This document shows, piece by piece, positions 1 to 7,530 of a stretch of DNA of 64,000 nucleotides; the first letter of the stretch is position 1; each line of letters begins with the position of its first letter. This DNA comes from Flaviflexus massiliensis. Lineage in GTDB: Bacteria > Actinomycetota > Actinomycetes > Actinomycetales > Actinomycetaceae. The translations under genes were made by a program, and so were the position numbers. The notes under the pieces were generated by a model. It made no database searches. It had not been told where the DNA came from and saw nothing but the letters and a program-made list of their open reading frames with translations. The stretch lies in NCBI RefSeq assembly GCF_001375495.1, contig NZ_LN831058.1:62001-126000 (forward strand), written 5' to 3'.

Positions 1-47
1 CTTTCAACACCGCAGTCACCAACTGCCAGAGCGAACTCGGCCTCTAA
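1..47 (+). CDS. C-terminal end of a tandem-family lipoprotein (partial)
   Basis: The first 47 bases continue a reading frame from outside the window and end at TAA (45-47). The 14 residues read FNTAVTNCQSELGL. This matches the ends of the proteins at 1534-2277 (FNEAVTTCQGELG) and 2695-3267 (FNEAVTSCQGELGL), including the conserved second cysteine and the ELG(L) finish. It is therefore the tail of a further member of the same tandem lipoprotein family. The rest of the protein cannot be seen. Function unknown. Confidence 0.8.
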   Translation, partial: FNTAVTNCQSELGL

Positions 48-182
48 TTCGGTAAAACGGCGGTCTGCGCGGGCACTCACTGCCCGCGCAGACCCATATC
101 TACCACCAAGCCCCAATCGACCATCGATTAAGAAGAAAAATGAAACTCGATGGAGATAAACGCACAATCTGAGGAGAAATAC

Positions 183-542
183 TTGTGTACCAACACGATG
201 AAGCGAACCCTGACAGCTCTCGGACTTGCCGTGGCACTGCCCTTTACTCTCGCAGCCTGCGGGGAAGAAGCGGCAAAGCCCAGTAAGGATGAAGTCAGCG
301 CGGCCATGGATGACCTCCTAGCGGCCTCGGGCATGAGTCCCGAAACACTGGAAGCAACGGGACTCAGCGAGGAGCAGTTCAACGGCTACCGCAACTGCAT
401 CGTTAACTCGATCTACGATGACGTCTCGGCCGAGTCCCTCCAGTACCTGGTTGACGGAGACTACGAGTCCCCCGTGTCGAAGGACGACAGCGACAAGATC
501 GACAGCGCCATCCAGACCTGCGCTTCCGAACTCGGAGTCTAG
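183..542 (+). CDS. Secreted lipoprotein, two-cysteine tandem family, one domain
   Basis: Unrecognised lipoprotein of about 119 residues. It has a positively charged start, a hydrophobic stretch and the lipobox LAAC, so it should be lipid-anchored outside the membrane. The rest is one copy of the family domain: a KPSKDEV opening, an NCIV cysteine followed by YDDVS, and a second cysteine near CASELGV at the end. The two cysteines probably form a disulfide (inference). I prefer the TTG start at 183 because GAGGAG lies at 171-176, six bases upstream. The ATG at 198 has no ribosome-binding site, and the ATG at 150 adds a non-signal-like leader. It has almost no acidic linker between lipobox and domain, unlike its paralogues downstream. 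Function unknown. Confidence 0.75.
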   Translation: MCTNTMKRTLTALGLAVALPFTLAACGEEAAKPSKDEVSAAMDDLLAASGMSPETLEATGLSEEQFNGYRNCIVNSIYDDVSAESLQYLVDGDYESPVSKDDSDKIDSAIQTCASELGV

Positions 543-815
543 GACCTAGGAGTATTCCGATGGGTGGGTGGCCGCTGGCATCATCGTTTGCGCCACTCAC
601 TAATTCTTATAGTCGATTCACACTGTGCCGCGCGGGTGAAGCGGTCGAGGACATTGCAGAACACCGATCCCTAACCACCATGCCAACCCCTCGAGACAAG
701 ACACTGACATTCCTAACAACCCAGTGAAGTCTACCTACCAATCGTTCACACCTGTCGAACATCGGGGCTATGGACGGTAAGCTTTCAATGGCGTCCAGAA
801 CCTGAGGAAGAGTAA

Positions 816-1334
816 ATGAAGCGGCCTTTTCGAACAGCTTTCCTGCTGCTCACCATCCCCCTAGCTCTCGCGGCTTGCTCCTCTGACAATGAGGAGGCCT
901 CATCCGAGACTTCCTCCGAACTCTCGGTGGACCCGACCGAGGACGATCTCAGCCCCGGAATCAACGACGTACCCCAACCCGGTCCCGACGACTCGTCAAA
1001 CGCTGAAGAACCCGAGCTCCCAGAGCCAACAGAGGATGCCGAGGAACCGGTCGACCCTGCGGATGGTCCCAGCAAGCAAGAGGTGGCTGACGGCCTGCGG
1101 GTGATGATGATGGAGGAGCTGGCTGTCACCGAAGAAGATCTTGAAGAGTCAGGTGCAACAGAACTCATGGAAGAGTTCTACACGTGCGCGACCGACTCCG
1201 TATACGACTCCGTCTCCACCGAGGCACTGGTGGCGCTCGCGGAATCAAATATTGATGCGGAGCTGTCCGAAGAGGACTCCTCCATTCTCAATACGGCAAC
1301 GATCGAGTGCGGAAACAGCATCTCAACCCGGTAG
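816..1334 (+). CDS. Secreted lipoprotein, two-cysteine tandem family, divergent member
   Basis: A 172-residue lipoprotein with the lipobox LAAC near residue 20. A purine-rich site (GAGGAAG) sits just before the ATG. Residues about 22-83 form a Ser/Glu/Asp/Pro-rich linker that looks disordered. Residues about 84-172 are a diverged copy of the family domain. It keeps PSKQEV, FYTC, VYDSVS and a second cysteine in IECGN, but it has lost the ELGL ending. About 270 bases without a gene separate it from the upstream paralogue, so it probably has its own promoter. Extracellular, membrane-anchored location is inferred from the lipobox. Function unknown. Confidence 0.8.
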   Translation: MKRPFRTAFLLLTIPLALAACSSDNEEASSETSSELSVDPTEDDLSPGINDVPQPGPDDSSNAEEPELPEPTEDAEEPVDPADGPSKQEVADGLRVMMMEELAVTEEDLEESGATELMEEFYTCATDSVYDSVSTEALVALAESNIDAELSEEDSSILNTATIECGNSISTR

Positions 1335-1533
1335 CTCTCCTCGCCCGTTTGACCGTCCCCAGCCTCGAACAATCAGCAAGGATCCAGCTCCCCTTCTTTT
1401 TGCACACGGATAGTCAGCAATCTGGCACCCCACTCCGTATGATCGAGAAAATGTGATCTGAGGAGCCTGATCGCCCATCCTGATGTTTATCAGGTGGAGC
1501 CTCCTTACAGGTCAGGGAACATTGGGGAAGCTC

Positions 1534-2277
1534 ATGAAGACAAAACTAGGTTTGCGTTCCTTGTACGCAGTGGCTCTGACCGTTGTCCTGCCACTTGGGT
1601 TGACAGCATGCGGAGACAACTCTGCCAACACCAGTAGCGAGACGTCTAGCGAGATCATCGAGGGTGAAGAGGACGATCCCACCGAATCCGTAGACGCACC
1701 GAGCAGCGGGGACAACAGCACCTCAACCGATAAACCCACGAAGGACGAAGTTGTCGATGGAATAGCGCAGATGCTGGCAGAGCACGGGCTCACCGACGAG
1801 TATATGGAAGCCAGCGGCGGCTCCGCCGAGCAACTCCACAACTACTACGTGTGCACCGTTGATGGCTTCTACGACGATGTCTCTACAGAGACACTCGAGA
1901 ACATCGCAAACGGGAAAGATGAGATGCCCGACGATGAACAGGCACTATTTGACGCGGCTGCCGACAATTGCGTGGGCGAACTCGGCCTCGAGGACGACAC
2001 TCAGCAAAGCGATGCGGCAAAGCCTTCCAAGCAGGAGGTTGTCGATGGAATTGCAAGGATCCTTGAAGAGGACGGTGTGACCCCGGAGTATTTGGAAGCC
2101 AACGGTATTACCAGCGAACAGCTCAACAGCTACTACACCTGCATCGTCGACGAGATCTACGACGTCATCTCCATCGAGGCGCTCACCGCCTTCGCCAACG
2201 GGCAGGACCAGATGCACACCGAGGACCAGGCACCCTTTAACGAAGCTGTCACCACCTGCCAAGGTGAGCTCGGCTAA
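1534..2277 (+). CDS. Secreted lipoprotein with two copies of the two-cysteine domain
   Basis: A 247-residue lipoprotein. The start at 1534 is chosen over the ATG at 1483 because it gives MKTKLGLRS, nearly identical to the start of the paralogue at 2695, and a normal signal peptide ending LTAC. GGGGAAG lies immediately upstream. A short acidic Ser/Glu/Asp linker is followed by two tandem copies of the family domain (coding bases about 1732-1986 and 2020-2274). Each copy has K-P-[ST]-K-[DQ]-E-V-V-D-G, a YY[VT]C motif, a YDxxS motif and a C-terminal C..ELG. The two units start 288 bases apart, an internal duplication. The second unit resembles the 2695 paralogue more than it resembles the first. 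Function unknown. Confidence 0.8.
   Translation: MKTKLGLRSLYAVALTVVLPLGLTACGDNSANTSSETSSEIIEGEEDDPTESVDAPSSGDNSTSTDKPTKDEVVDGIAQMLAEHGLTDEYMEASGGSAEQLHNYYVCTVDGFYDDVSTETLENIANGKDEMPDDEQALFDAAADNCVGELGLEDDTQQSDAAKPSKQEVVDGIARILEEDGVTPEYLEANGITSEQLNSYYTCIVDEIYDVISIEALTAFANGQDQMHTEDQAPFNEAVTTCQGELG
1732..2274 (+). repeat. Internal duplication of the two-cysteine lipoprotein domain
   Basis: Two in-frame copies of an approximately 85-residue unit lie within one lipoprotein gene, starting at 1732 and 2020. They share the opening K-P-x-K-x-E-V-V-D-G-I-A, the paired tyrosines before the first cysteine and the C-x-G-E-L-G end. This shows that the domain has duplicated within a gene as well as between genes. 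Confidence 0.75.
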
Positions 2278-2694
2278 ACAGAACTGAGCACAGCTCCTCA
2301 TCAAACTCCTTGCGAGCCCAAAGCTCCAACATCACGAGGCGGGATGCAACATCACCTGTTGTGTTCCGAGCCAATTTCACGTCCTCAGACACCGCGATCT
2401 TGACAATCAATCTGGACCACTGACGGCCCCTCACTATCGCTTCCGGCCAATAATTCAGGCCCTAAATCAACGCATATTTCATGAATACGCATGAATAAAA
2501 CTCAACTACTCAGCGCTTTGGGGAGTCGTAGCTTGATTGGATCTTTTCCTATCAGACTAGGAAAACACCGGTATCCAGGATTTGGGGATTGGGTTTTCAT
2601 GGGAACCGCTTTCCTAGCCAAAGCGTGACAGGCCACCGGGAATGTCCATACTGTCGAACCCGTAAATAAATCTTCATCAACTGTTGGAGTAATC
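2278..2694. other. 417-base intergenic region with two inverted repeats
   Basis: No gene is supported here. Close to the downstream lipoprotein gene there are two inverted repeats. One has eight-base arms TTTTCCTA (2544-2551) and TAGGAAAA (2558-2565). The other has six-base arms CGCTTT (2607-2612) and AAAGCG (2620-2625). Both contain TTTCCTA, so they may be two versions of one regulator's site. This is the longest spacer in the lipoprotein array and probably holds the promoter of the gene at 2695. Confidence 0.5.
2544..2565. promoter_or_regulatory. Perfect 8-base inverted repeat, operator candidate
   Basis: Arms TTTTCCTA (2544-2551) and TAGGAAAA (2558-2565) flank a six-base spacer, about 130 bases before the ATG of the lipoprotein gene at 2695. 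There is no T-run after it, so it is a better operator candidate than terminator. The binding protein is unknown. Confidence 0.35.
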
Positions 2695-3267
2695 ATGAAG
2701 ACGAAACTTGGTAAGCGTTCCATTTACGCAGCTGGCCTTGCGCTTGCGCTTCCTTTCGGCCTGGCAGCATGCGGGGACGACTCAGAAGATACCAATGACA
2801 AGACCACCGTCGAGGAAACCGAAAACACGGATACCGAGATTGACACGGACACGGACACCGAAGACGGCACCGACGAGACCGATTCGGTCGATGCTGATGA
2901 GGATGCAGACAACGGTGCAGACGGCCTCGGCACGGACGACGGTACCGACACGGACACCGATACCACTGACGACGGCACCGATGGTGACCTCAGCGCCTCG
3001 GGTGACAAGCCGTCCCCCGACGAGGTCGTTGATGGCCTTGCTGTGATCCTGGAAGATTACGGCGTCAGCGTCGAGTCGATGGAAGCTGCCGGCATCTCCG
3101 CCGAGCAGCTCGACAGCTACTACACCTGCATCGTTGACGATGTCTACGATGACGTTTCCGCCGAAACCCTCAACTCGATCGCTAACCAGCAGGATCAGAT
3201 GCTCCCTGATGACCAGGCCGCATTCAATGAGGCTGTCACCAGCTGCCAGGGTGAACTCGGCCTGTAA
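2695..3267 (+). CDS. Secreted lipoprotein, two-cysteine family, with long Asp/Thr linker
   Basis: A 190-residue lipoprotein. TTGGAG (2684-2689 region) precedes the ATG, and the signal peptide ends LAAC. Residues about 25-104 are a very low-complexity acidic linker built from Asp-Thr and Asp-Gly repeats. Residues about 105-190 are one family domain: KPSPDEVVDG, YYTCIVD, VYDDVS and CQGELGL. The linker would act as a long, strongly negative spacer between membrane and domain (inference). This gene is the last of the array and is followed by a strong hairpin terminator. Function unknown. Confidence 0.8.
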   Translation: MKTKLGKRSIYAAGLALALPFGLAACGDDSEDTNDKTTVEETENTDTEIDTDTDTEDGTDETDSVDADEDADNGADGLGTDDGTDTDTDTTDDGTDGDLSASGDKPSPDEVVDGLAVILEDYGVSVESMEAAGISAEQLDSYYTCIVDDVYDDVSAETLNSIANQQDQMLPDDQAAFNEAVTSCQGELGL

Positions 3268-3323
3268 ATAGCAAAGCCAACGGGCAGTCGCGTCGCGGAA
3301 TCACCGCATTACGCACTGACTGA

Positions 3324-3366
3324 GAAGGAGCGGGAAGCAACTATCGTCGTTGCTTCCCGCTCCTTC
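3324..3366 (+). terminator. 18-base-pair hairpin terminator ending the lipoprotein array
   Basis: A perfect 18-base inverted repeat, GAAGGAGCGGGAAGCAAC (3324-3341) and its complement (3349-3366), with a seven-base loop and a pyrimidine-rich CTTT following. It lies 57 bases after the last lipoprotein stop codon. Confidence 0.75.
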
Positions 3367-3460
3367 CTTTGTCCGCCTCTATCCGTTTCACTTTCTAATT
3401 CACTGTTCAGTTCTCTCCACTCATGACTTGAGCGAGCTCTTCTTCGTTTTGGTCGGACCT

Positions 3461-3492
3461 GCTGGGGACTAAAACTCCTTGGGGTCCCCAGC
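3461..3492. repeat. Inverted repeat upstream of glgE
   Basis: Nine-base arms GCTGGGGAC (3461-3469) and GTCCCCAGC (3484-3492) flank a 14-base loop, about 125 bases before the glgE start. It may be a regulatory element of the glgE operon leader or a second terminator. The 3268-3617 spacer contains no gene that I can support. Confidence 0.35.
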
Positions 3493-3617
3493 TGATCTAT
3501 CCTCTTTACCCAATCCGGTCCCTCACCGTCACAATGCGCACTGAAAGCTATTTCATGCATGGCGCAATCGACTCTTATTTAGCTACCTATGTCACAGTCT
3601 TTCGATAGGGTTGGGGC

Positions 3618-5705
3618 GTGAGTACTTCAAGCAATTCCCGGTCTGTCCGGAAGCCTGTAGCCCAGGATCGTCGTTCAGTAAGTCAGGGCGTGCCAGCAAC
3701 ACCGGTACGTCCCCAACCTGCGGCCTTTGCTCCTGTCGGTCGCATCCCCATTATCGATGTCTCCCCTGTCATTGAGGACGGCAGATGGGCCGCGAAGGGC
3801 ACCGTTGGTGAGGCTTTCCCGGTCCGTGCCACCGTTTTCCGTGAAGGTCACGATGCGTGGAGTGCGGAGGCGGTCCTCAACCGTCCCGATGGTTCGGAAG
3901 CTCAGCGTGTGCGCATGGTTGATATTCGCCCGGGCCTGGACCGCTACGAGGGTTGGTTGGTGCCGGACGTGGCGGGTGACTGGTCGTTCCATATCGAATC
4001 TTGGTCCGATCCCTACCGCACATGGGAACACGATGCGACACTGAAGATCGAGGCCGATGTTGATGCTCAGCTGATGATCGATGAGGGTGTCATCGTCCTG
4101 GAGAAGGCCCTGGCCAACATGCCGAAGGGGTCCCCCGAGGCGGAGGTCATCTCCGATGCTATTGGTGCTATGAAGGCTGGTGGCTCCCCCACCGAACTGC
4201 TCGCACACGGGATTTCATCGTCCGTTCACGAGGCCCTCGAGACGTACCCGCTGCGTGAAATGCTCACTTACTCCGCGCAGTACCCGGTCCGGGTCGACCG
4301 CACGGAAGCGCTCTATGGCTCGTGGTACGAGTTTTTCCCCCGTTCCACCGGGGCGTTCCAGAACGCTGATGGTAGCTGGGTATCCGGAACACTCAAGACC
4401 GCGACCGCCGAGCTGGATCGCATCAAGTCGATGGGCTTCACAGTCGCATACCTGACTCCCATCCACCCGATCGGCACCACGAACCGTAAGGGCCGGAATA
4501 ATACGTTGACTGCGGAACCCGGGGATCCCGGCTCTCCGTACGGTATTGGTGCCGCCGAGGGCGGTCACGACGCGATTCATCCCGAACTCGGCACCTTCGA
4601 TGATTTCGATAACTTCGTCAAGCGCGCTCGGGAACTTGATTTGGAGGTGGCGCTCGACATTGCCCTCCAGGCATCCCCGGACCACCCGTGGGTGAAGGAT
4701 CACCCAGAGTGGTTCACGACCCGTGCCGATGGATCGATTGCCTATGCCGAGAACCCGCCCAAGAAATACCAGGATATTTATCCTCTGAATTTCGATAACG
4801 ATCCCGAAGGGATCTACGTGGCGATCCGGGACATGCTCTTCCTGTGGGCAGACCACGGAGTCACATTCTTCCGCATCGACAATCCGCACACGAAGCCGCT
4901 CGTCTTCTGGCAGCGGATTCTGGCAGAGTTCCGCGAGAAGTACCCGGATGTCATCTTCCTGTCGGAGGCCTTTACAAAGCCGCCCATGCTCCAGACGCTG
5001 GGCGCTATCGGATTCCACCAGTCCTACAACTACTTCGCGTGGCGGAACGAGAAGACCGAGATCGAAGAGTATTTGATGGAGCTCGCCTACGAGACCGACC
5101 ATTTGGTGCGTCCCGCTTTCTGGCCGACAACGCACGATATTCTCACCCCCTACATGCAGCGCGGCGGAGTACCCGCCTTCGCGATCCGCGCGATCCTTGC
5201 CGCGACCGGCGCTCCCACGTGGGGCATCTACTCGGGCTACGAGTTGGCGGAAAACATTGCTCGCCCCGGGGCGGAAGAGCAGATCGACAACGAGAAGTAT
5301 CAGTTCAAGTCACGCGACTATTCTCTTGGCGAGTCAACGGGAATCACCCCGCTCCTCACCAAGCTCAACGAGATCAGGGCTGCCCATCCCGCCCTCCAGC
5401 GGCTCCGCAACGTCACGATCCACAAGACCTCGTCGGACAAGATCCTGTGCTTCTCCAAGAAGACGAGAGACGTGGAGGGCGTAGACGACACCGTCATCGT
5501 TGTCCTCAACCTCGACCCGTTCATCACCCACGACGCTCTGATCGATCTTGACTTCGCGGCCCTGGGAGTGAGCGACTATGCTGGTCGGTCCATCATTGTT
5601 GACGATGAGCTCACCGGTCAGACATTCGAATGGGGACAGCGTCCCTTCGTGCGTCTTGATCCGCACGGCTCAGCGGCACACATCCTGTCAGTGAGGGTTT
5701 CGTGA
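3618..5705 (+). CDS. glgE: Alpha-1,4-glucan:maltose-1-phosphate maltosyltransferase GlgE
   Basis: A 695-residue GH13_3 enzyme, normal length for GlgE. It transfers maltosyl units from alpha-maltose-1-phosphate to growing alpha-1,4-glucan in the cytoplasm. The catalytic motifs are visible: the nucleophile region FFRIDNPHTKP (Asp about 421), the acid/base region LSEAFTKP (Glu about 450) and the THDIL aspartate (about 507). The first 40 or so residues are a Ser/Pro/Arg-rich tail that is not part of the fold. Start GTG 3618 has AGGG seven bases upstream. The stop overlaps the treS start by four bases (GTGA), so translation is coupled. First gene of the glgE-treS-mak/glgB operon. Confidence 0.95.
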   Translation: MSTSSNSRSVRKPVAQDRRSVSQGVPATPVRPQPAAFAPVGRIPIIDVSPVIEDGRWAAKGTVGEAFPVRATVFREGHDAWSAEAVLNRPDGSEAQRVRMVDIRPGLDRYEGWLVPDVAGDWSFHIESWSDPYRTWEHDATLKIEADVDAQLMIDEGVIVLEKALANMPKGSPEAEVISDAIGAMKAGGSPTELLAHGISSSVHEALETYPLREMLTYSAQYPVRVDRTEALYGSWYEFFPRSTGAFQNADGSWVSGTLKTATAELDRIKSMGFTVAYLTPIHPIGTTNRKGRNNTLTAEPGDPGSPYGIGAAEGGHDAIHPELGTFDDFDNFVKRARELDLEVALDIALQASPDHPWVKDHPEWFTTRADGSIAYAENPPKKYQDIYPLNFDNDPEGIYVAIRDMLFLWADHGVTFFRIDNPHTKPLVFWQRILAEFREKYPDVIFLSEAFTKPPMLQTLGAIGFHQSYNYFAWRNEKTEIEEYLMELAYETDHLVRPAFWPTTHDILTPYMQRGGVPAFAIRAILAATGAPTWGIYSGYELAENIARPGAEEQIDNEKYQFKSRDYSLGESTGITPLLTKLNEIRAAHPALQRLRNVTIHKTSSDKILCFSKKTRDVEGVDDTVIVVLNLDPFITHDALIDLDFAALGVSDYAGRSIIVDDELTGQTFEWGQRPFVRLDPHGSAAHILSVRVS

Positions 5706-7525
5706 CCATTACTTCCAACTCTGCATCCAATAATTCACCCTTCGGCGACCTCGGCCGACCGGGCCTGAGTAATGACCCGAAATGGTATGAGACAGCAGTG
5801 TTCTATGAGGCGCTGTTGCGTGCCATGGAGGACTCGGATGGCTCCGGCATCGGCGATCTCCGCGGCTTCGTCAACCGCCTCGACTACCTGCAGTGGCTGG
5901 GAGTCGACTGTATTTGGATCCCACCCTTCTATCCGTCCCCCATGAAAGACGGCGGATACGACATTTCGAACTACACGGCGATCAAGTCCGAATACGGCAC
6001 GATAGACGACTTCATCTATCTCGTGGACGAAGCGCACGCACGCGGGATCAGGATCATTATCGACCTGGTGATCAACCACACCTCCGACCAACACCCGTGG
6101 TTCCAGGCTTCCCGCTCCAACCCGGAAGGACCCTACGGCGACTTCTACGTGTGGTCAGATACCGATGAAAAGTACGAGGATGCTCGCATTATCTTCATCG
6201 ACACCGAATCATCGAACTGGACGTTTGATCCGGTGCGCAGGCAATTCTTCTGGCACCGCTTCTTCTCCCACCAGCCCGACCTGAACTTCGAAAACCCCGC
6301 CGTCCAAGAAGCGGTTTTCGATGTGTTGCGCTACTGGTGCCGGATCGGCGTGGACGGGTTCCGTCTCGACGCGATCCCCTACCTCTTCGAGGAGGAGGGC
6401 ACAAACTGCGAAAACCTTCCCCAAACGCATGATTTCATTGCACGGCTGCGGGCGATGATGGATGAGGAGTTCCCGGGCCACATCCTGATCGCGGAGGCGA
6501 ATCAGTGGCCGGAGGACGTGGTGGAGTACTACGGTACCGAGGAAGCCCCCGAATGCCACATGTGCTTCCATTTCCCCGTCATGCCCCGCATCTACTATTC
6601 GCTACGCGAGCAGCGAGCCACCTCGATCAAGGAGATCCTGGCGGCCACGCCCGAGATCCCCAAGGGTGGGCAGTGGGGCACGTTCCTCCGCAATCACGAT
6701 GAGCTGACCCTCGAGATGGTCTCCACCGAGGAGCGTGCCGCAATGTACGGCTGGTATGCGGAAGATCCAAGGATGAGAGCAAATGTCGGTATTCGGCGCC
6801 GGCTCGCTCCCCTGCTCCGCAACTCCCGGCCCGAGATCGAACTCGCGAACGCACTCCTGCTCTCGCTCCCGGGCTCACCTTGCCTCTACTACGGGGACGA
6901 GATCGGGATGGGAGACAACATCTGGTTGCCGGACCGCGACAGTGTGCGCACACCCATGCAGTGGACCCCGGATCGGAATGCGGGCTTCTCGTCCGCTGAC
7001 CCGGGCAAGCTCTATCTGCCTCCCATTCAGTCGCTCGTTCACCACTACCAGTCGGTCAACGTCGAATCGCAGCTCGCCCAGCCCTCCTCACTCCTGCACT
7101 GGACGCGGGGCATGCTGGAGATCCGCAAACAGTACCCCGTGCTCGGCTCGGGTGCGTTCGAGATTCTCCCAACCAACAACGAGGCTGTTCTCGCGTTTCT
7201 TCGCTACGACGAATCCGATGCCATCCTCTGCATCATGAACATGGCGAACACGCCCCGTGCCACCACGATCACTCTCCCGGAGAAGTACGCGAACTGGCGG
7301 GTCACGGACGTGTTTGGTGGTGCTGGTTTCCCCGGCATTGAGGATGATGGCACCTACCTCTCCACGCTTGGCTCGAGGGACTTCTTCTGGCTCTCCATCT
7401 CCTCCCCCGAGCTCGTTGAGCCCGCACCGGTGGATGGGATGCCGGCGAAGGTGGAGCCGCAGCACGACCGCTACGAGGCAGCTGTCGTCCCCTCCCCCAT
7501 CCAGCCCGAAACAGAAAAGGACTGA
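5702..7525 (+). CDS. treS: Trehalose synthase / maltose isomerase TreS
   Basis: A 607-residue GH13_16 enzyme that interconverts trehalose and maltose and so feeds maltose to the maltokinase encoded next. The N-terminus [20 protein letters not shown] is characteristic of TreS. Catalytic residues are the GFRLDAIPY aspartate (about 223), the LIAEANQ glutamate (about 265) and the RNHDEL aspartate (about 333). The Cys-containing insert after the nucleophile (GTNCENLP) is typical of TreS. The last 25 or so residues are a low-complexity tail. The GTG start overlaps the glgE stop, and the gap to the next gene is five bases. Confidence 0.95.
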   Translation: MTITSNSASNNSPFGDLGRPGLSNDPKWYETAVFYEALLRAMEDSDGSGIGDLRGFVNRLDYLQWLGVDCIWIPPFYPSPMKDGGYDISNYTAIKSEYGTIDDFIYLVDEAHARGIRIIIDLVINHTSDQHPWFQASRSNPEGPYGDFYVWSDTDEKYEDARIIFIDTESSNWTFDPVRRQFFWHRFFSHQPDLNFENPAVQEAVFDVLRYWCRIGVDGFRLDAIPYLFEEEGTNCENLPQTHDFIARLRAMMDEEFPGHILIAEANQWPEDVVEYYGTEEAPECHMCFHFPVMPRIYYSLREQRATSIKEILAATPEIPKGGQWGTFLRNHDELTLEMVSTEERAAMYGWYAEDPRMRANVGIRRRLAPLLRNSRPEIELANALLLSLPGSPCLYYGDEIGMGDNIWLPDRDSVRTPMQWTPDRNAGFSSADPGKLYLPPIQSLVHHYQSVNVESQLAQPSSLLHWTRGMLEIRKQYPVLGSGAFEILPTNNEAVLAFLRYDESDAILCIMNMANTPRATTITLPEKYANWRVTDVFGGAGFPGIEDDGTYLSTLGSRDFFWLSISSPELVEPAPVDGMPAKVEPQHDRYEAAVVPSPIQPETEKD

Positions 7526-7530
7526 CTATC

